Positions 15,409 through 24,493 of a stretch of DNA of 64,000 bases are shown in pieces; position 1 is the stretch's first letter; each line of letters begins with the position of its first letter. Both the position numbers and the translations under genes were made by a program. The notes beneath the pieces were generated by a model. The model ran no database searches, was not told where the DNA came from, and saw only the letters and a list, made by a program, of their open reading frames with translations. The stretch is from Bacillus cereus ATCC 14579 (GTDB lineage: Bacteria; Bacillota; Bacilli; Bacillales; Bacillaceae_G), in contig NC_004722.1 of assembly GCF_000007825.1 (NCBI RefSeq), forward strand, positions 970,501 through 1,034,500. The letters run 5' to 3'.

Positions 15409-16551
15409 GTGTCCATTTTAATTGTTGATGATAATCCGGTTAACATATTTGTAATTGAGAAGATTTTAAAACAAGCCGGATATCATGATCTTGTATCGCT
15501 CAATTCTGCACAAGAGCTCTTCGAATACATACAGTTTGGAAAAGATTCTTCCAGGCATAATGAAATTGATTTAATATTATTAGATATTATGATGCCTGAA
15601 ATTGATGGACTTGAAGTTTGTAGGCGATTACAAAAAGAGGAGAAGTTTAAAGATATCCCTATTATTTTTGTTACAGCTTTAGAGGATGCAAATAAATTGG
15701 CCGAAGCTCTTGATATGGGGGCAATGGATTATATTACGAAACCTATAAATAAAGTTGAACTATTAGCACGTATGCGTGTAGCGTTACGCTTGAAATCGGA
15801 ATTAAATTGGCATAAAGAGCAAGAAGAAAATCTTCGGAATGAACTAGATTTAGCTACGCAAGTACAAAGAAACTTATTAAGTAGCCCATTAAGAGAAGAT
15901 CATATAAAAATTGAAGCAAGTTACTTGCCCTCATTTAAACTAGCTGGAGATATGTATTATTGGTATAAAATCGATGAAAATCGCTACGGTATTATATTAT
16001 TAGATGTGATGGGACATGGTGTATCTGCTTCATTAGTTTGTATGTTTATTTCGTCTGTATTACGTGAAACGATTAAATGTTTAATTGATCCAGAACTCGT
16101 TATTAAAGAATTAAATAAATATATGACCCTTTTACATAATGAAAATGATAATATTCCCTATTATTTTACGGCCATATACTTAGTTGTTAATACAGAAGAT
16201 AGAACAGTTGAATATGTCAATGCAGGGCATCCTTCTGGATATGTTTTAGTTGATGAAACAAATGTAGTTGAACTAGATCGCGGGAGTTGTGCGGTAGGAT
16301 TTTTTGATGAAATAAAAGTTGAAAAGACAGTTATACCTTTTGAGAAAAATGCTCAAATCGTATTATTTACAGATGGTGTTCTTGAAGCAATTGCAAATGA
16401 TGAATTTGAGGCTGAAGAGAAATTACGTACTTTTACAGAAAGAAAATGGGGAGATTTAGAAGGCGAGATAGAAGGGTTTTACAAGGAAGAACAAAAGAAA
16501 GCGCAATCAGATGATATGTGTCTCATTATGATACAAACGAATGCGAAATAA
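15409..16551 (+). CDS. rsbY: RsbY: receiver-PP2C phosphatase activating sigma-B
   Basis: A 380-residue protein starting with GTG at 15409 behind AAAAGGGG. Residues 1-130 are a response-regulator receiver (phospho-acceptor Asp59 in LILLDIMMPEIDG; FVTALEDANK; DYITKPI). A linker helix follows, then a SpoIIE/PP2C phosphatase domain (about 185-378) with metal-binding Asp in AGDMYYWY, VMGHGVSASL, FTDGVLEAI and QSDDMCLI. In B. cereus RsbY dephosphorylates RsbV-P and is activated by RsbK. The B. subtilis RsbU/RsbP proteins have other input domains. Confidence 0.95.
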   Translation: MSILIVDDNPVNIFVIEKILKQAGYHDLVSLNSAQELFEYIQFGKDSSRHNEIDLILLDIMMPEIDGLEVCRRLQKEEKFKDIPIIFVTALEDANKLAEALDMGAMDYITKPINKVELLARMRVALRLKSELNWHKEQEENLRNELDLATQVQRNLLSSPLREDHIKIEASYLPSFKLAGDMYYWYKIDENRYGIILLDVMGHGVSASLVCMFISSVLRETIKCLIDPELVIKELNKYMTLLHNENDNIPYYFTAIYLVVNTEDRTVEYVNAGHPSGYVLVDETNVVELDRGSCAVGFFDEIKVEKTVIPFEKNAQIVLFTDGVLEAIANDEFEAEEKLRTFTERKWGDLEGEIEGFYKEEQKKAQSDDMCLIMIQTNAK

Positions 16552-16592
16552 AAAGCGTATGAAATCCAAACAGAGGATTTCATACGCTTTTT
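16550..16592. terminator. Bidirectional terminator between rsbY and rsbM
   Basis: AAAAAGCGTATGAAATCC and GGATTTCATACGCTTTTT are perfectly complementary. It serves both converging genes. Confidence 0.9.
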
Positions 16593-17448
16593 ATTGTATT
16601 TTTTGATAAATTTGTTCACTAGGATTAAATTGGGTATAATGCGGCATTATATTTGAAAAACGAAGAGTTTCTTTATTTCCTAAACATAGAAATCCATTGT
16701 GACCTAAGCTTTCATAAAATAGTTGCTGCACTTGATTTTGAAGTTTGCTTGTAAAGTAAATTAAAACGTTACGACAAAGTATAATATGAAACTCGTTAAA
16801 AGATTGATCGGTTACTAAATTATGCTGTGCAAAAATAATGTTTTGTAAAAGTGATGGATTAAAATAAGCAAAACGATTATCTGTTGAATAATAGTTAGAA
16901 AACGCTTGTGTACCGCCAGCTTGTAAATAGTTTTTCGTATAAGTTTGCATTTTATTTAACGGGAGGATACCTTGTTTTGCTTTTTCTAACACATTTGTAT
17001 TCATATCTGTTGCGTAAATAACCGACTTTTCACTTAATCCTTCTTCGTGAAGTAAGATGGACATTGATAATACTTCTTCACCAGTTGCGCATCCAGCATG
17101 CCAAATTCTAATTTCAGGTTGCTTTTTCAATTCAGGAATAACATGCTCTCTTAGCGCTTTAAAAAAGGCAGGGTTACGGAACATCTCAGTTACATTAATC
17201 GAGAAATCATTTAATAACTGTTCTAAAACCCCTTCCTCGTGAATTACTTTTTCAATTAATTTTGAAATGGTTGGGATATTAGAGAGCTGCATTCGATTAC
17301 AAATCCTTCTATAAATAGATGTGCGAGCATATTGGCGAAAATCAAATCCTGATAGTTTAAATACCGCTTCCAATAGTAATTCAATTTCTAAGTTTGTGCG
17401 CTCATCCGTATCTACTGATGGATCAAAATTATAATACTTATTTTCCAC
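16591..17448 (-). CDS. rsbM: CheR-type methyltransferase RsbM
   Basis: A 285-residue CheR-like protein. The N-terminal helical domain (about 20-85) includes FDFRQYARTSIYRRICNRMQ. The SAM-binding domain includes IRIWHAGCATGEEVLSMSIL and FHIILCRNVLIYF. In the B. cereus group the corresponding protein methylates RsbK and lowers sigma-B activity, though it resembles chemotaxis methyltransferases. It is 16 bases downstream of rsbK on the same strand, so the pair is an operon. Confidence 0.93.
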   Translation of the reverse strand: MENKYYNFDPSVDTDERTNLEIELLLEAVFKLSGFDFRQYARTSIYRRICNRMQLSNIPTISKLIEKVIHEEGVLEQLLNDFSINVTEMFRNPAFFKALREHVIPELKKQPEIRIWHAGCATGEEVLSMSILLHEEGLSEKSVIYATDMNTNVLEKAKQGILPLNKMQTYTKNYLQAGGTQAFSNYYSTDNRFAYFNPSLLQNIIFAQHNLVTDQSFNEFHIILCRNVLIYFTSKLQNQVQQLFYESLGHNGFLCLGNKETLRFSNIMPHYTQFNPSEQIYQKIQ

Positions 17449-17464
17449 TCCAACTAAACCTCAC

Positions 17465-20155
17465 TTATTTTATTAACCATACACTCATTACCGAATAGAG
17501 TTGATGTAGATTTAATGGTTTACTTATATAATCTGAAGCGCCAGCAGATAAACATTTTTCCTTATCATTTGGCATTGCTTTAGCAGTTAATGCGATAATA
17601 GGTATTTCATGTAACCCTAAGTTCATTCGGATATTTTCCATCGTTTCATAACCGTCCATATTCGGCATCATAATATCCATTAAAATAAGGTCAATATTTG
17701 TATTGCTTTTTAGTATTTCTAAACACTCTATGCCGTTTTGGGCAGTAATAATGTTGGCATTTTGTTTTTTTAATGCATTTTGTAACGCAAATATATTTCG
17801 ATGATCATCATCGACAATTAAAATGGTTTTCTCTTGGAAGACGTTATTTGTTTCGGTAGTAACGATAGTTTCTTCAACAACTTTAGCAGGAATAACATCT
17901 TCTATCGTTGCTGCGACTTCTAAATTGGATAACTGTATATCATGTAATCCATTTGGAAGGTTAGGAATATATACGGTGAAAGTACTACCTTCTCCTACAT
18001 TACTCTCTAACGTAATCCAACCACCTAATAATCTCGCAAACTCTTTACAAATAGATAAACCTAATCCTGTACCACCATACTTTCGAATCGTTGCTCCATC
18101 TGCCTGTTGAAAGGCTTCGAAAATAAGTTGATGCTGTTCTTTAGCGATACCAATACCAGTATCTTTTACTGAAATTGTAATCCAATCTTTACTGATAGAC
18201 TGCATATCATGACTTAAATTGGTTGTTTCTATCGAATCAAAATGTAAAGAAACGGATCCTTTTTCTGTGAATTTAAATGCATTGGATAATAAGTTTTTAA
18301 TAATTTGCTCAATCCGTTTTGCATCTGTATAAAACAGATCAGGAATCGTATCACTGTCTTCAATAGTAAATTCGACATTTTTTTGTGCAGCTATATGTAA
18401 AAAGTTTTGATGCATATTGGCTGCCATGTCACTTATGTTCGTTGCCTCAAAAATGATGTCTAGTTTGCCTGCTTCTACTTTAGATAAATCTAGTATGTCA
18501 TTAATTAAAGTAAGTAAGTCTTTCCCTGATGAATGAATGACAGTTGCTAATTCAATCTCATCGTCGGATAAATTGTTATCATGATTTTCTCTTAACATTT
18601 CAGATAATAGTAAAATACTATTTAATGGTGTGCGTAATTCATGTGACATATTTGCTAAGAACTCAGATTTGTATTTTGAGCTGCGTAACAACTCGCTTGC
18701 TTTTTCTTCTAATTCTAATTTAGTAATTTGTAAGTCAGCTGTCTTCTGCTCAGCCTCTTCAGTTCTAGACTCTAATTGTTCATTCGTTGTTCGTAATTCT
18801 TCGGCTTGCATTTGTAGTTCTTCCGCTTGTGTTTGCAATTCTTCTGATTGAACTTGCAACTCTTCTGTCATTGCTTGTGATTCATGTAAAAGAGTTTGAA
18901 TTCGCATACGTCCCATAATACTATGGATTGTTAAACCTAAATTATCAACAGTTTGGTGAATTAAATCTTGATGTAAATCTGAAATCTCAGTTACACTTAC
19001 TAACTCCATTACTGCAATCACTTCATCTTCAAATAAGACAGGGATGACTAGTATATTTTTAGGACGTATTTCTAATAATCCAGTAGTAACGTAACGAAAC
19101 TCTTCAGGTATGTCCCTCAGAATAAAACTTTTCTTTTCTAAAGCAGACTGTCCAATGAAACCTTCACCCATTTTAATGGATTGTTTTCCAACATCAGCAC
19201 CTTGATCGGCGAAAGAAGCTTTTTTCACATAGTAGACAGTTTCTTCATATTCTTCACGTACATAAAATGCACCGCAAGAAGTTTGCGTTTTTTGTATGAT
19301 GCCACTAAGAATTTTTTTACCTAACATCTCAATAGAAGATACACCTTGATACATTAAAATTAATTCTGCAAGCTCAGTTTGTAACCACTCTCTTTTTGAT
19401 ATTTCGTCTAGTAGGTGATTTGTTGTATGAGCAAGATCTTTTATTTCATCATGTGTATTTACATGAATTCTTTCCGTAATTTTTTCTTTAGAAGAAATGG
19501 ATTTAATAGCTTGAATTACATTTTTAATCGTTTTTGTAATGGCATTCGAAATATAGAGTGAAACGATAATAGAAATACAAGAAAGTAAGAACAATAAACT
19601 GTATAACCAAATCTCTAATTTATTATTTTCAGTATCTAATTGTGCAGCTCTTTTTTTCGTTAGTTGCTCCTCAGTGTTACGGAAGTTAGTTAGCTGTGAT
19701 TGTAATGACTGAATTTGAGTCGTGTCGATTGTTTGTACATTATTACTATTATTATTTGCAATGAGTGGGTGAATCTCTTTATTAATCCAACTAGTAATGT
19801 TTTCGTTAATCTGTTTTAATTTTTCTTGCTGAGAGGGATTATCCTCTAATAAAGCAAAAAGATCTTGATAATGTTTTTCGTAATCCTTTTCCGCAGAGTT
19901 AAGGGATTGCACGTAAGTAGGGTTATTAGAAATGATAAACCCTTTCGCTTTATTTTCAATTGTTAGTAACTCTTTCTCCACTTGATTCGTTAAATTGAGA
20001 ACTTTAAAATCGTGATCAATAATAAAATTACGAGATTTTTGTAAGCTGGAAATCTCATTGTTTAACATAATGAAAGAAACAAGTAAGAACAAAATGATAA
20101 CTAAATAACCAGCCATAATTTTGTAGCGAATACTAAATTTTGCTTTCGAGTTCAT
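17465..20155 (-). CDS. rsbK: Hybrid sensor histidine kinase RsbK
   Basis: An 896-residue hybrid kinase. In order it has a membrane segment (about 12-28), an extracellular CHASE3-like helical domain (30-180), a second membrane segment (182-203), a HAMP (205-255) and a GAF domain (about 265-415). A long Gln/Glu coiled coil with EELQ-type repeats (425-490), HisKA with His505 in FLANMSHELRTPLNS, HATPase (about 610-730; GTGLGLSICKEFARLLGG) and a C-terminal receiver (Asp827 in LILMDIMMPNMDGYE) follow. The known B. cereus RsbK integrates stress signals and activates RsbY. It faces away from the stress genes at 20.4-22.3 kb. Confidence 0.95.
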   Translation of the reverse strand: MNSKAKFSIRYKIMAGYLVIILFLLVSFIMLNNEISSLQKSRNFIIDHDFKVLNLTNQVEKELLTIENKAKGFIISNNPTYVQSLNSAEKDYEKHYQDLFALLEDNPSQQEKLKQINENITSWINKEIHPLIANNNSNNVQTIDTTQIQSLQSQLTNFRNTEEQLTKKRAAQLDTENNKLEIWLYSLLFLLSCISIIVSLYISNAITKTIKNVIQAIKSISSKEKITERIHVNTHDEIKDLAHTTNHLLDEISKREWLQTELAELILMYQGVSSIEMLGKKILSGIIQKTQTSCGAFYVREEYEETVYYVKKASFADQGADVGKQSIKMGEGFIGQSALEKKSFILRDIPEEFRYVTTGLLEIRPKNILVIPVLFEDEVIAVMELVSVTEISDLHQDLIHQTVDNLGLTIHSIMGRMRIQTLLHESQAMTEELQVQSEELQTQAEELQMQAEELRTTNEQLESRTEEAEQKTADLQITKLELEEKASELLRSSKYKSEFLANMSHELRTPLNSILLLSEMLRENHDNNLSDDEIELATVIHSSGKDLLTLINDILDLSKVEAGKLDIIFEATNISDMAANMHQNFLHIAAQKNVEFTIEDSDTIPDLFYTDAKRIEQIIKNLLSNAFKFTEKGSVSLHFDSIETTNLSHDMQSISKDWITISVKDTGIGIAKEQHQLIFEAFQQADGATIRKYGGTGLGLSICKEFARLLGGWITLESNVGEGSTFTVYIPNLPNGLHDIQLSNLEVAATIEDVIPAKVVEETIVTTETNNVFQEKTILIVDDDHRNIFALQNALKKQNANIITAQNGIECLEILKSNTNIDLILMDIMMPNMDGYETMENIRMNLGLHEIPIIALTAKAMPNDKEKCLSAGASDYISKPLNLHQLYSVMSVWLIK

Positions 20156-20359
20156 TAAAAATTCCTACCTTCAAGGTTATTAAAACTTTTCTATTTTAAA
20201 GAATGAAAAACGTAATATATATTATATCAGTTTTCATAAGGTCAAACTAGAAATCCCCCTATTGTATTAGGGGGTTCTTTTTTAATAGAGGAAATCATTT
20301 TGAAATATAAAAACATATATGAAAGGTAGTAGACGAGGGAATAGAGGATAACAAACATT
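20156..20359. other. Intergenic region with hairpin
   Basis: This holds the upstream region of rsbK (minus) and a hairpin CCCCCT-N8-AGGGGG (20254-20274) with a T-run on the + side. On the minus strand the hairpin would end the HPr-like gene. No gene is seen. Confidence 0.5.
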
Positions 20360-20611
20360 CTAAGAAGGGAAGAGTGTTCTTAAAGCTCTTTTTGCATCTA
20401 TTCCTTCAAAAATAAATAATACAAGATCTCTCTTTTTTACAGTAAGGAAAAAGGATACTAGAGTGCTTAAGTTTTTAATAGAAGTAAGTGTTCCATGTTT
20501 ACTTATAAACAAATTAGCTTGAAATGTTGTCATTAAAGCATAAAAATGATGAATCTGCGTTATTGTAGGTGTTTCATTATAAGAAATAGTAGTAGAGTGA
20601 ATGGCGTTCAT
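20360..20611 (-). CDS. HPr-like fold protein without the phosphorylatable histidine
   Basis: An 83-residue protein that I read as a divergent HPr-type domain. ITQIHHFYALMTTFQANLFI corresponds to helix 1 and strand 2, GTLTSIKNLSTLVSFFLTVK to the NGKSVNLKSIMGVMSL region, and DLVLFIFEGIDAKRALRTLF to the last strand and helix. The phosphorylation loop (GIHARPA in HPr) is not present, so sugar-PTS transfer is unlikely. Start at 20611 because AAAGGA lies eight bases upstream; an earlier ATG at 20629 overlaps it. A sigma-B-type promoter precedes it. Confidence 0.7.
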   Translation of the reverse strand: MNAIHSTTISYNETPTITQIHHFYALMTTFQANLFISKHGTLTSIKNLSTLVSFFLTVKKRDLVLFIFEGIDAKRALRTLFPS

Positions 20612-20652
20612 CGTAATATTCCTTTCCATATAGTAAGCATAACAATATAAAC

Positions 20653-20677
20653 ATACCCGTTTAAAAAAATGTTAAAC
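20653..20677 (-). promoter_or_regulatory. Sigma-B-type promoter of the HPr-like gene
   Basis: On the minus strand: GTTTAA-N13-GGGTAT, about 40 bases before the start codon. It is divergent to a similar promoter at 20714. Confidence 0.8.
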
Positions 20678-20713
20678 ATATAAATAAGAAAAAATATAAT
20701 TATAGTTTTTTAC

Positions 20714-20738
20714 GTTTAGAAAAGGTTAGGAAGGGTAT
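20714..20738 (+). promoter_or_regulatory. Sigma-B-type promoter of the 20848-21555 pair
   Basis: GTTTAG-N13-GGGTAT, with one mismatch in the -35 element. It points toward the small membrane protein and the 17M-type gene. Confidence 0.7.
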
Positions 20739-20847
20739 ACATATACTACAAAGAGATTAACTGAAGATGAATTGTAAGATGTCTATGTTTAGTAGATTAG
20801 TCTATCAAAATATAATTTTACTTTAAATAAAAAGGAGCCTGGTATAC

Positions 20848-20988
20848 ATGAATGAAATGATGATTAATATTACATTTGATTTAATTTACTTGTTAAGTAG
20901 TTCACTTGTAGTGCTTATACTATTCGCTTTTTTCGTAAATGGTTATGTTAATAAGAAGATTAGTGTATACAGAAATGAAGAAAAATAA
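20848..20988 (+). CDS. Small membrane protein (46 aa), likely stress-induced
   Basis: A 46-residue ORF preceded by AAAAGGAG. It has a single membrane segment (LIYLLSSSLVVLILFAFFVN) and a charged tail (NKKISVYRNEEK). It lies between a sigma-B-type promoter and the general stress protein gene 36 bases downstream, so the two probably form an operon. No family is recognised. Confidence 0.7.
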   Translation: MNEMMINITFDLIYLLSSSLVVLILFAFFVNGYVNKKISVYRNEEK

Positions 20989-21024
20989 AGATACATTATA
21001 TAAAACTTTAGGAGGTTAATAGTT

Positions 21025-21555
21025 ATGAATGTAGATAGAAAAATAGTAGGTGTTTTTAGAACAATTGATGATGCGGCACTCGTTATTAATGAATTAAATG
21101 AAAAAGGATACTCAGCAGATAACATTTCAGCTATTGCGAAAGATCAAAAGGAAATTGAACATCTGGAAGAAAAATCGGGTGAAAAAGTGAATAGCGAAAC
21201 TGCACATAAAGCAGATATCTTTTCAGCAACAGGGCTTGTAGCTGGAGGAGTAGCAGGCGGACTCGGTGGTTTATTAACAGGTCTTGGTATACTTGCCGTT
21301 TCTGGAATGGGTCCAATCGTAGCAGCGGGACCGATCGCAGCAGCTATTGGAGGAGCTGGTATTGGCGGAGGAGCTGGAAGTTTAATAGGAGCATTTATAG
21401 GATTAGGAATTCCAGAAGAACATGCTAAAAAGTATGAAGAATATATTTACGATGGAAATATATTAATTTTAGTAGATGCAAAATTAGATAATAAGTTAGA
21501 AATCTATAAAATCTTTGATAAGCATCATGCTTATAACTCTGATTTCTTTAAATAA
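21025..21555 (+). CDS. General stress protein 17M-like with glycine-zipper region
   Basis: A 176-residue protein. The N-terminal 17M/YflT-type domain (KIVGVFRTIDDAALVINELN, GYSADNISAIAKDQKEIEHL) is followed by a Gly/Ala-rich hydrophobic stretch (about 70-135; GLVAGGVAGGLGGLLTGLGI). The C-terminal part reads GIPEEHAKKYEEYIYDGNIL. The Gly-rich part may insert in or attach to membranes. AGGAGG precedes the ATG. Known B. cereus sigma-B regulon members include such proteins. Confidence 0.9.
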   Translation: MNVDRKIVGVFRTIDDAALVINELNEKGYSADNISAIAKDQKEIEHLEEKSGEKVNSETAHKADIFSATGLVAGGVAGGLGGLLTGLGILAVSGMGPIVAAGPIAAAIGGAGIGGGAGSLIGAFIGLGIPEEHAKKYEEYIYDGNILILVDAKLDNKLEIYKIFDKHHAYNSDFFK

Positions 21556-21616
21556 AATGTAAACAAAGTAAATATCGTTTTTTGATCTTACAAATTTGGC
21601 GCGGCCGAGGAGTCGT

Positions 21617-21898
21617 ATGACTATAAGAGAGGAAGGGCTTATAGTAAAAGATCAAGTTCTATCATGCTATTTAAAAGGGAAGAGGTGTCTTTTCGTGATT
21701 GTAAAAATATTAAAGGATAGCAGTAATAGTTTCCTTTGTACAGTTCAAAATAAAAATGGAGACCAGTATGTGAAGAAATGGTTTCGTAAACATGAAAACA
21801 ATGAAAAATTAGGACGACCAACTTTTAAAGAAGTAGAAAAGGACTGGAAAGAAAATAAAGAGTCGTTTATGTATCCTAATGTTAAAGCGCTTTATTAA
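21617..21898 (+). CDS. Small basic protein of unknown function
   Basis: A 93-residue protein starting at the ATG at 21617, directly behind GAGGAG; a TTG start 21 bases earlier is possible. It is rich in Lys and aromatic residues (VKKWFRKHENNEKLGRPTFK, VEKDWKENKESFMYPNVKAL), predicted alpha/beta, with no membrane segment. I do not recognise it. Its short upstream region (about 40-60 bases) is unusually GC-rich (GGCGCGGCCGAGG) for this genome. Confidence 0.65.
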   Translation: MTIREEGLIVKDQVLSCYLKGKRCLFVIVKILKDSSNSFLCTVQNKNGDQYVKKWFRKHENNEKLGRPTFKEVEKDWKENKESFMYPNVKALY

Positions 21899-22034
21899 AC
21901 ATAATAGGCATTTTATTCTTACAAAACTGTCACATTCCTGTAAGGTAATTCAATAGATTAGTTGTGTGTTCCATGTCATAATAAAGACATAAGAAAGCTA
22001 ATTAAAACTACAACTTATTAGGAGAGTGTCAGTC

Positions 22035-22346
22035 ATGATTGTAACAACAACGTCTGGAATTCAAGGTAAAGAAATTATTGAGTATATCGATATTGTAAAT
22101 GGTGAAGCTATTATGGGTGCAAATATTGTCCGCGATTTATTCGCTTCTGTTCGTGATGTTGTCGGTGGTCGTGCTGGTTCTTATGAAAGTAAGCTAAAAG
22201 AAGCTCGTGATATCGCAATGGACGAAATGAAAGAACTTGCAAAACAAAAAGGTGCGAACGCTATCGTTGGTGTTGACGTAGATTACGAAGTAGTTCGTGA
22301 TGGAATGTTAATGGTTGCTGTAAGTGGTACAGCTGTACGTATATAA
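22035..22346 (+). CDS. YbjQ-family (UPF0145, heavy-metal-binding domain) protein
   Basis: A 103-residue protein of the YbjQ family: IVTTTSGIQGKEIIEYIDIV, GEAIMGANIVRDLFASVRDV, VGGRAGSYESKLKEARDIAM, KGANAIVGVDVDYEVV. These proteins form pentamers; function is not settled. I start at the ATG at 22035 with AGGAG ten bases upstream; a GTG at 22026 is too close to that site. It follows the stress gene block. A terminator follows. Confidence 0.92.
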   Translation: MIVTTTSGIQGKEIIEYIDIVNGEAIMGANIVRDLFASVRDVVGGRAGSYESKLKEARDIAMDEMKELAKQKGANAIVGVDVDYEVVRDGMLMVAVSGTAVRI

Positions 22347-22370
22347 GTAAATAAAAAACAGGCTCACCCC

Positions 22371-22403
22371 TTGAAGTTTATGCTTTGAGGGGGTTTTTTA
22401 TTT
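22371..22403 (+). terminator. Terminator after the YbjQ-family gene
   Basis: CCCCTTGAAG-N6-CTTTGAGGGGG followed by TTTTTTATTTTT. Confidence 0.8.
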
Positions 22404-22685
22404 TTCTTTTGTTCATGACTAAAGTTAAAATAGAGAAGGGCCGATGTACTAGCTCGCTTATTTCAAATGTAGTATATTATTTCTTAAGAAAAAGCAAGTA
22501 AATGGAAGTTTTTGTATTTAAAGAAGGTGTTAATTTTATGACAAATAATAAAATTGCTATTTGAGGTACGAAGAGAATGAGTGGTATGAATAATTTTAGA
22601 AAGTGTATAGTTAATAGAAATAAACGATGGAGTATGTAAAGAGTTATATTACATAAAATTTATTATGAATGGAGGCGGTTACACT
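22404..22685. other. Intergenic region
   Basis: A frame beginning ATGACAAATAATAAAATTGC (22538) stops after eight codons and could be the dead start of a lost gene. Otherwise only the GGAGGCGG ribosome site of the next small gene is visible. Confidence 0.4.
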
Positions 22686-22832
22686 ATGTTTTGGTTAGGA
22701 TGTTTTTTAGGATACATTGTAGGTTCTATTATTACATGTGCGCTACTTTACTTTGGATATAGATCCAATGAAAATAAAAAAGCGGATATGCAAAAAGGGG
22801 AGGAGAGAAAAATCAATAAAAGAGGTGTATAG
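22686..22832 (+). CDS. Small membrane protein (48 aa)
   Basis: A 48-residue ORF behind GGAGGCGG. The first 25 residues are a membrane segment with glycines (FWLGCFLGYIVGSIITCALL), followed by a charged tail (RSNENKKADMQKGEERKINK). The layout resembles the DUF3789-type small membrane proteins, but this is only a resemblance in pattern. Confidence 0.6.
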   Translation: MFWLGCFLGYIVGSIITCALLYFGYRSNENKKADMQKGEERKINKRGV

Positions 22833-22928
22833 TAGGCGAAAGGTAAGGTGATAACATTGATGCAAAAATAAAGGACAGTTACATATTTCATATGATTACT
22901 ATGTACTGTCCCGCTTATTCCTTTTGGA

Positions 22929-23234
22929 TTAGGAAAAATTGTTCCCTGTCTTGCTATAAATTTCATAAGCAAAAAATCCAAATAAATAGCCTATTCCAGA
23001 TCCTAAACTAACTGAAAGTAGTAATGAATCAGGAGAAAATATGCCAACAATAATACCGATCAAACACCCTAAAAGCATTCCTATTGGTATTAAACTATCT
23101 AATAAAACTTGAGCGTTTTTTGATTTTTTCTTACCTAAGTTACCGTTGTTATATTTATGTTTAAGGCTACCAATCACATATACTACAATTCCCCCGACTA
23201 TTAAAACAGGCGCAATTGCCGTGAGTAACCACAT
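22929..23234 (-). CDS. Small membrane protein of unknown function
   Basis: A 101-residue protein with three hydrophobic segments (about 4-24, 47-67 and 72-92): WLLTAIAPVLIVGGIVVYVI, LIPIGMLLGCLIGIIVGIFS and VSLGSGIGYLFGFFAYEI. AAAGGAGG precedes the ATG on the minus strand. No family is recognised. Confidence 0.75.
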   Translation of the reverse strand: MWLLTAIAPVLIVGGIVVYVIGSLKHKYNNGNLGKKKSKNAQVLLDSLIPIGMLLGCLIGIIVGIFSPDSLLLSVSLGSGIGYLFGFFAYEIYSKTGNNFS

Positions 23235-23325
23235 GTTAGAACCTCCTTTCGCTTTTTTAATTAAATTACATAAGCTACTTAAAATTCTATGCTACTAAAT
23301 GGATTGATAGTTGAATGTACTCAAT

Positions 23326-24318
23326 TTAATAATTCGTTAAAAAAACTTTCCCTTTCGTTTTCTCCGCAGATTGCACAACATCAACCGCCGTTTTCACATC
23401 CGCTAAGTCATATGTAGAATGTACTTTCATAAAACGTAATTGCTTATTTTCTACTAAGTGAATTAAATGACGAAACGTCTCTTGCCATTTATATGGTGAC
23501 ACTTCTTTATTCCAATGTCGTAAATGAAATATGTTCGCGTGCACTTTTGCTTTCGTGACAATCTCTGCCCAGTTTACTTGTATGCCTGATAGAAGACCGA
23601 TCGTTAAAAAGTGCCCGTTTGGACGTAAGGAGAAAGCTAATTCATTTCCATCCGGTCCCCCAATAGAATCAATCGCAGCGTCTGCACCTCTGCCGTTTGT
23701 TAATGTCATAACTGTTTCATAAAGCGGGGCAGTCGAAGTATCAATTACATGATGAGCGCCAAGCTGAAGTAATTCCTCTGTATGTTTACTATTTCTTGTC
23801 ACGGCAATGAGTTGGAAATTTAAAATTTGCGATAACTGCGCAAAAAGATGACCAATTGCGGATCCACAAGCATTCACTAATAAAACGTCATTACGCTGTA
23901 AGTTTAACGTTTCTGTACATGTAACCCACGCTGTAAGGGGATTAATATACATTTGTGCCGCGGTAAAATCATCAATAGAATCGGGAATAGGGACTACAAA
24001 ATCAGCCGATGTTTTCACATATTCTTGCCAAGTACCTTCCCCGCGTAACGGTAACACACGTTTACCGATAAGCTCTCTAGAAACAAAAGCTCTTACATCT
24101 TCTACAATACCAACACCTTCATAACCAGGTATGTTAGGTAACGGAATTCTATGAGCGTACGCTCCGGTTATTGGAATTAAGTCAGATGGATTAATCGGTC
24201 TAACTAGCATACGGACGAAGACTTCATTATCTTTCAGTGGTTCTATATTTTTATATTCAACTTGTAATACGTCTTTTGGATTGCCAAACTTATGAAATTG
24301 AATGTGTTTTCCACGCAA
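23326..24318 (-). CDS. Medium-chain dehydrogenase/reductase (quinone oxidoreductase/enoyl reductase type)
   Basis: A 330-residue MDR-superfamily protein. The GroES-like N-terminal domain (about 1-120) includes RPINPSDLIPITGAY and PNIPGYEGVGIVED. The nucleotide-binding domain (about 130-280) includes LLVNACGSAIGHLFAQLSQI and NGRGADAAIDSIGG. The zinc-binding cysteines of true alcohol dehydrogenases are absent, so it is more like 2-enoyl thioester reductases or quinone reductases using NADPH. Substrate cannot be assigned. It is divergently placed to the choloylglycine hydrolase-like gene. Confidence 0.88.
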   Translation of the reverse strand: MRGKHIQFHKFGNPKDVLQVEYKNIEPLKDNEVFVRMLVRPINPSDLIPITGAYAHRIPLPNIPGYEGVGIVEDVRAFVSRELIGKRVLPLRGEGTWQEYVKTSADFVVPIPDSIDDFTAAQMYINPLTAWVTCTETLNLQRNDVLLVNACGSAIGHLFAQLSQILNFQLIAVTRNSKHTEELLQLGAHHVIDTSTAPLYETVMTLTNGRGADAAIDSIGGPDGNELAFSLRPNGHFLTIGLLSGIQVNWAEIVTKAKVHANIFHLRHWNKEVSPYKWQETFRHLIHLVENKQLRFMKVHSTYDLADVKTAVDVVQSAEKTKGKVFLTNY

Positions 24319-24493
24319 GATAGATGTTCCCCCTTAGTTTGATTGAGTTTATTATAGCATTTTTGGTTTGGTTGGTTATTTTGTTAATGATAAATAGGGT
24401 TTGTACAATGGTAAGTAAAATAGATTTTAATTTACGTATTTATCAGAATTTTATAAAATGTGTATATAACTATGAAATGGGGGAGATTTCTTC

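Noticed and set aside
22538..22564. Start of a gene at ATGACAAATAATAAAATTGC
   Set aside because: Stops after eight codons, and the following sequence has no convincing continuation in another frame.
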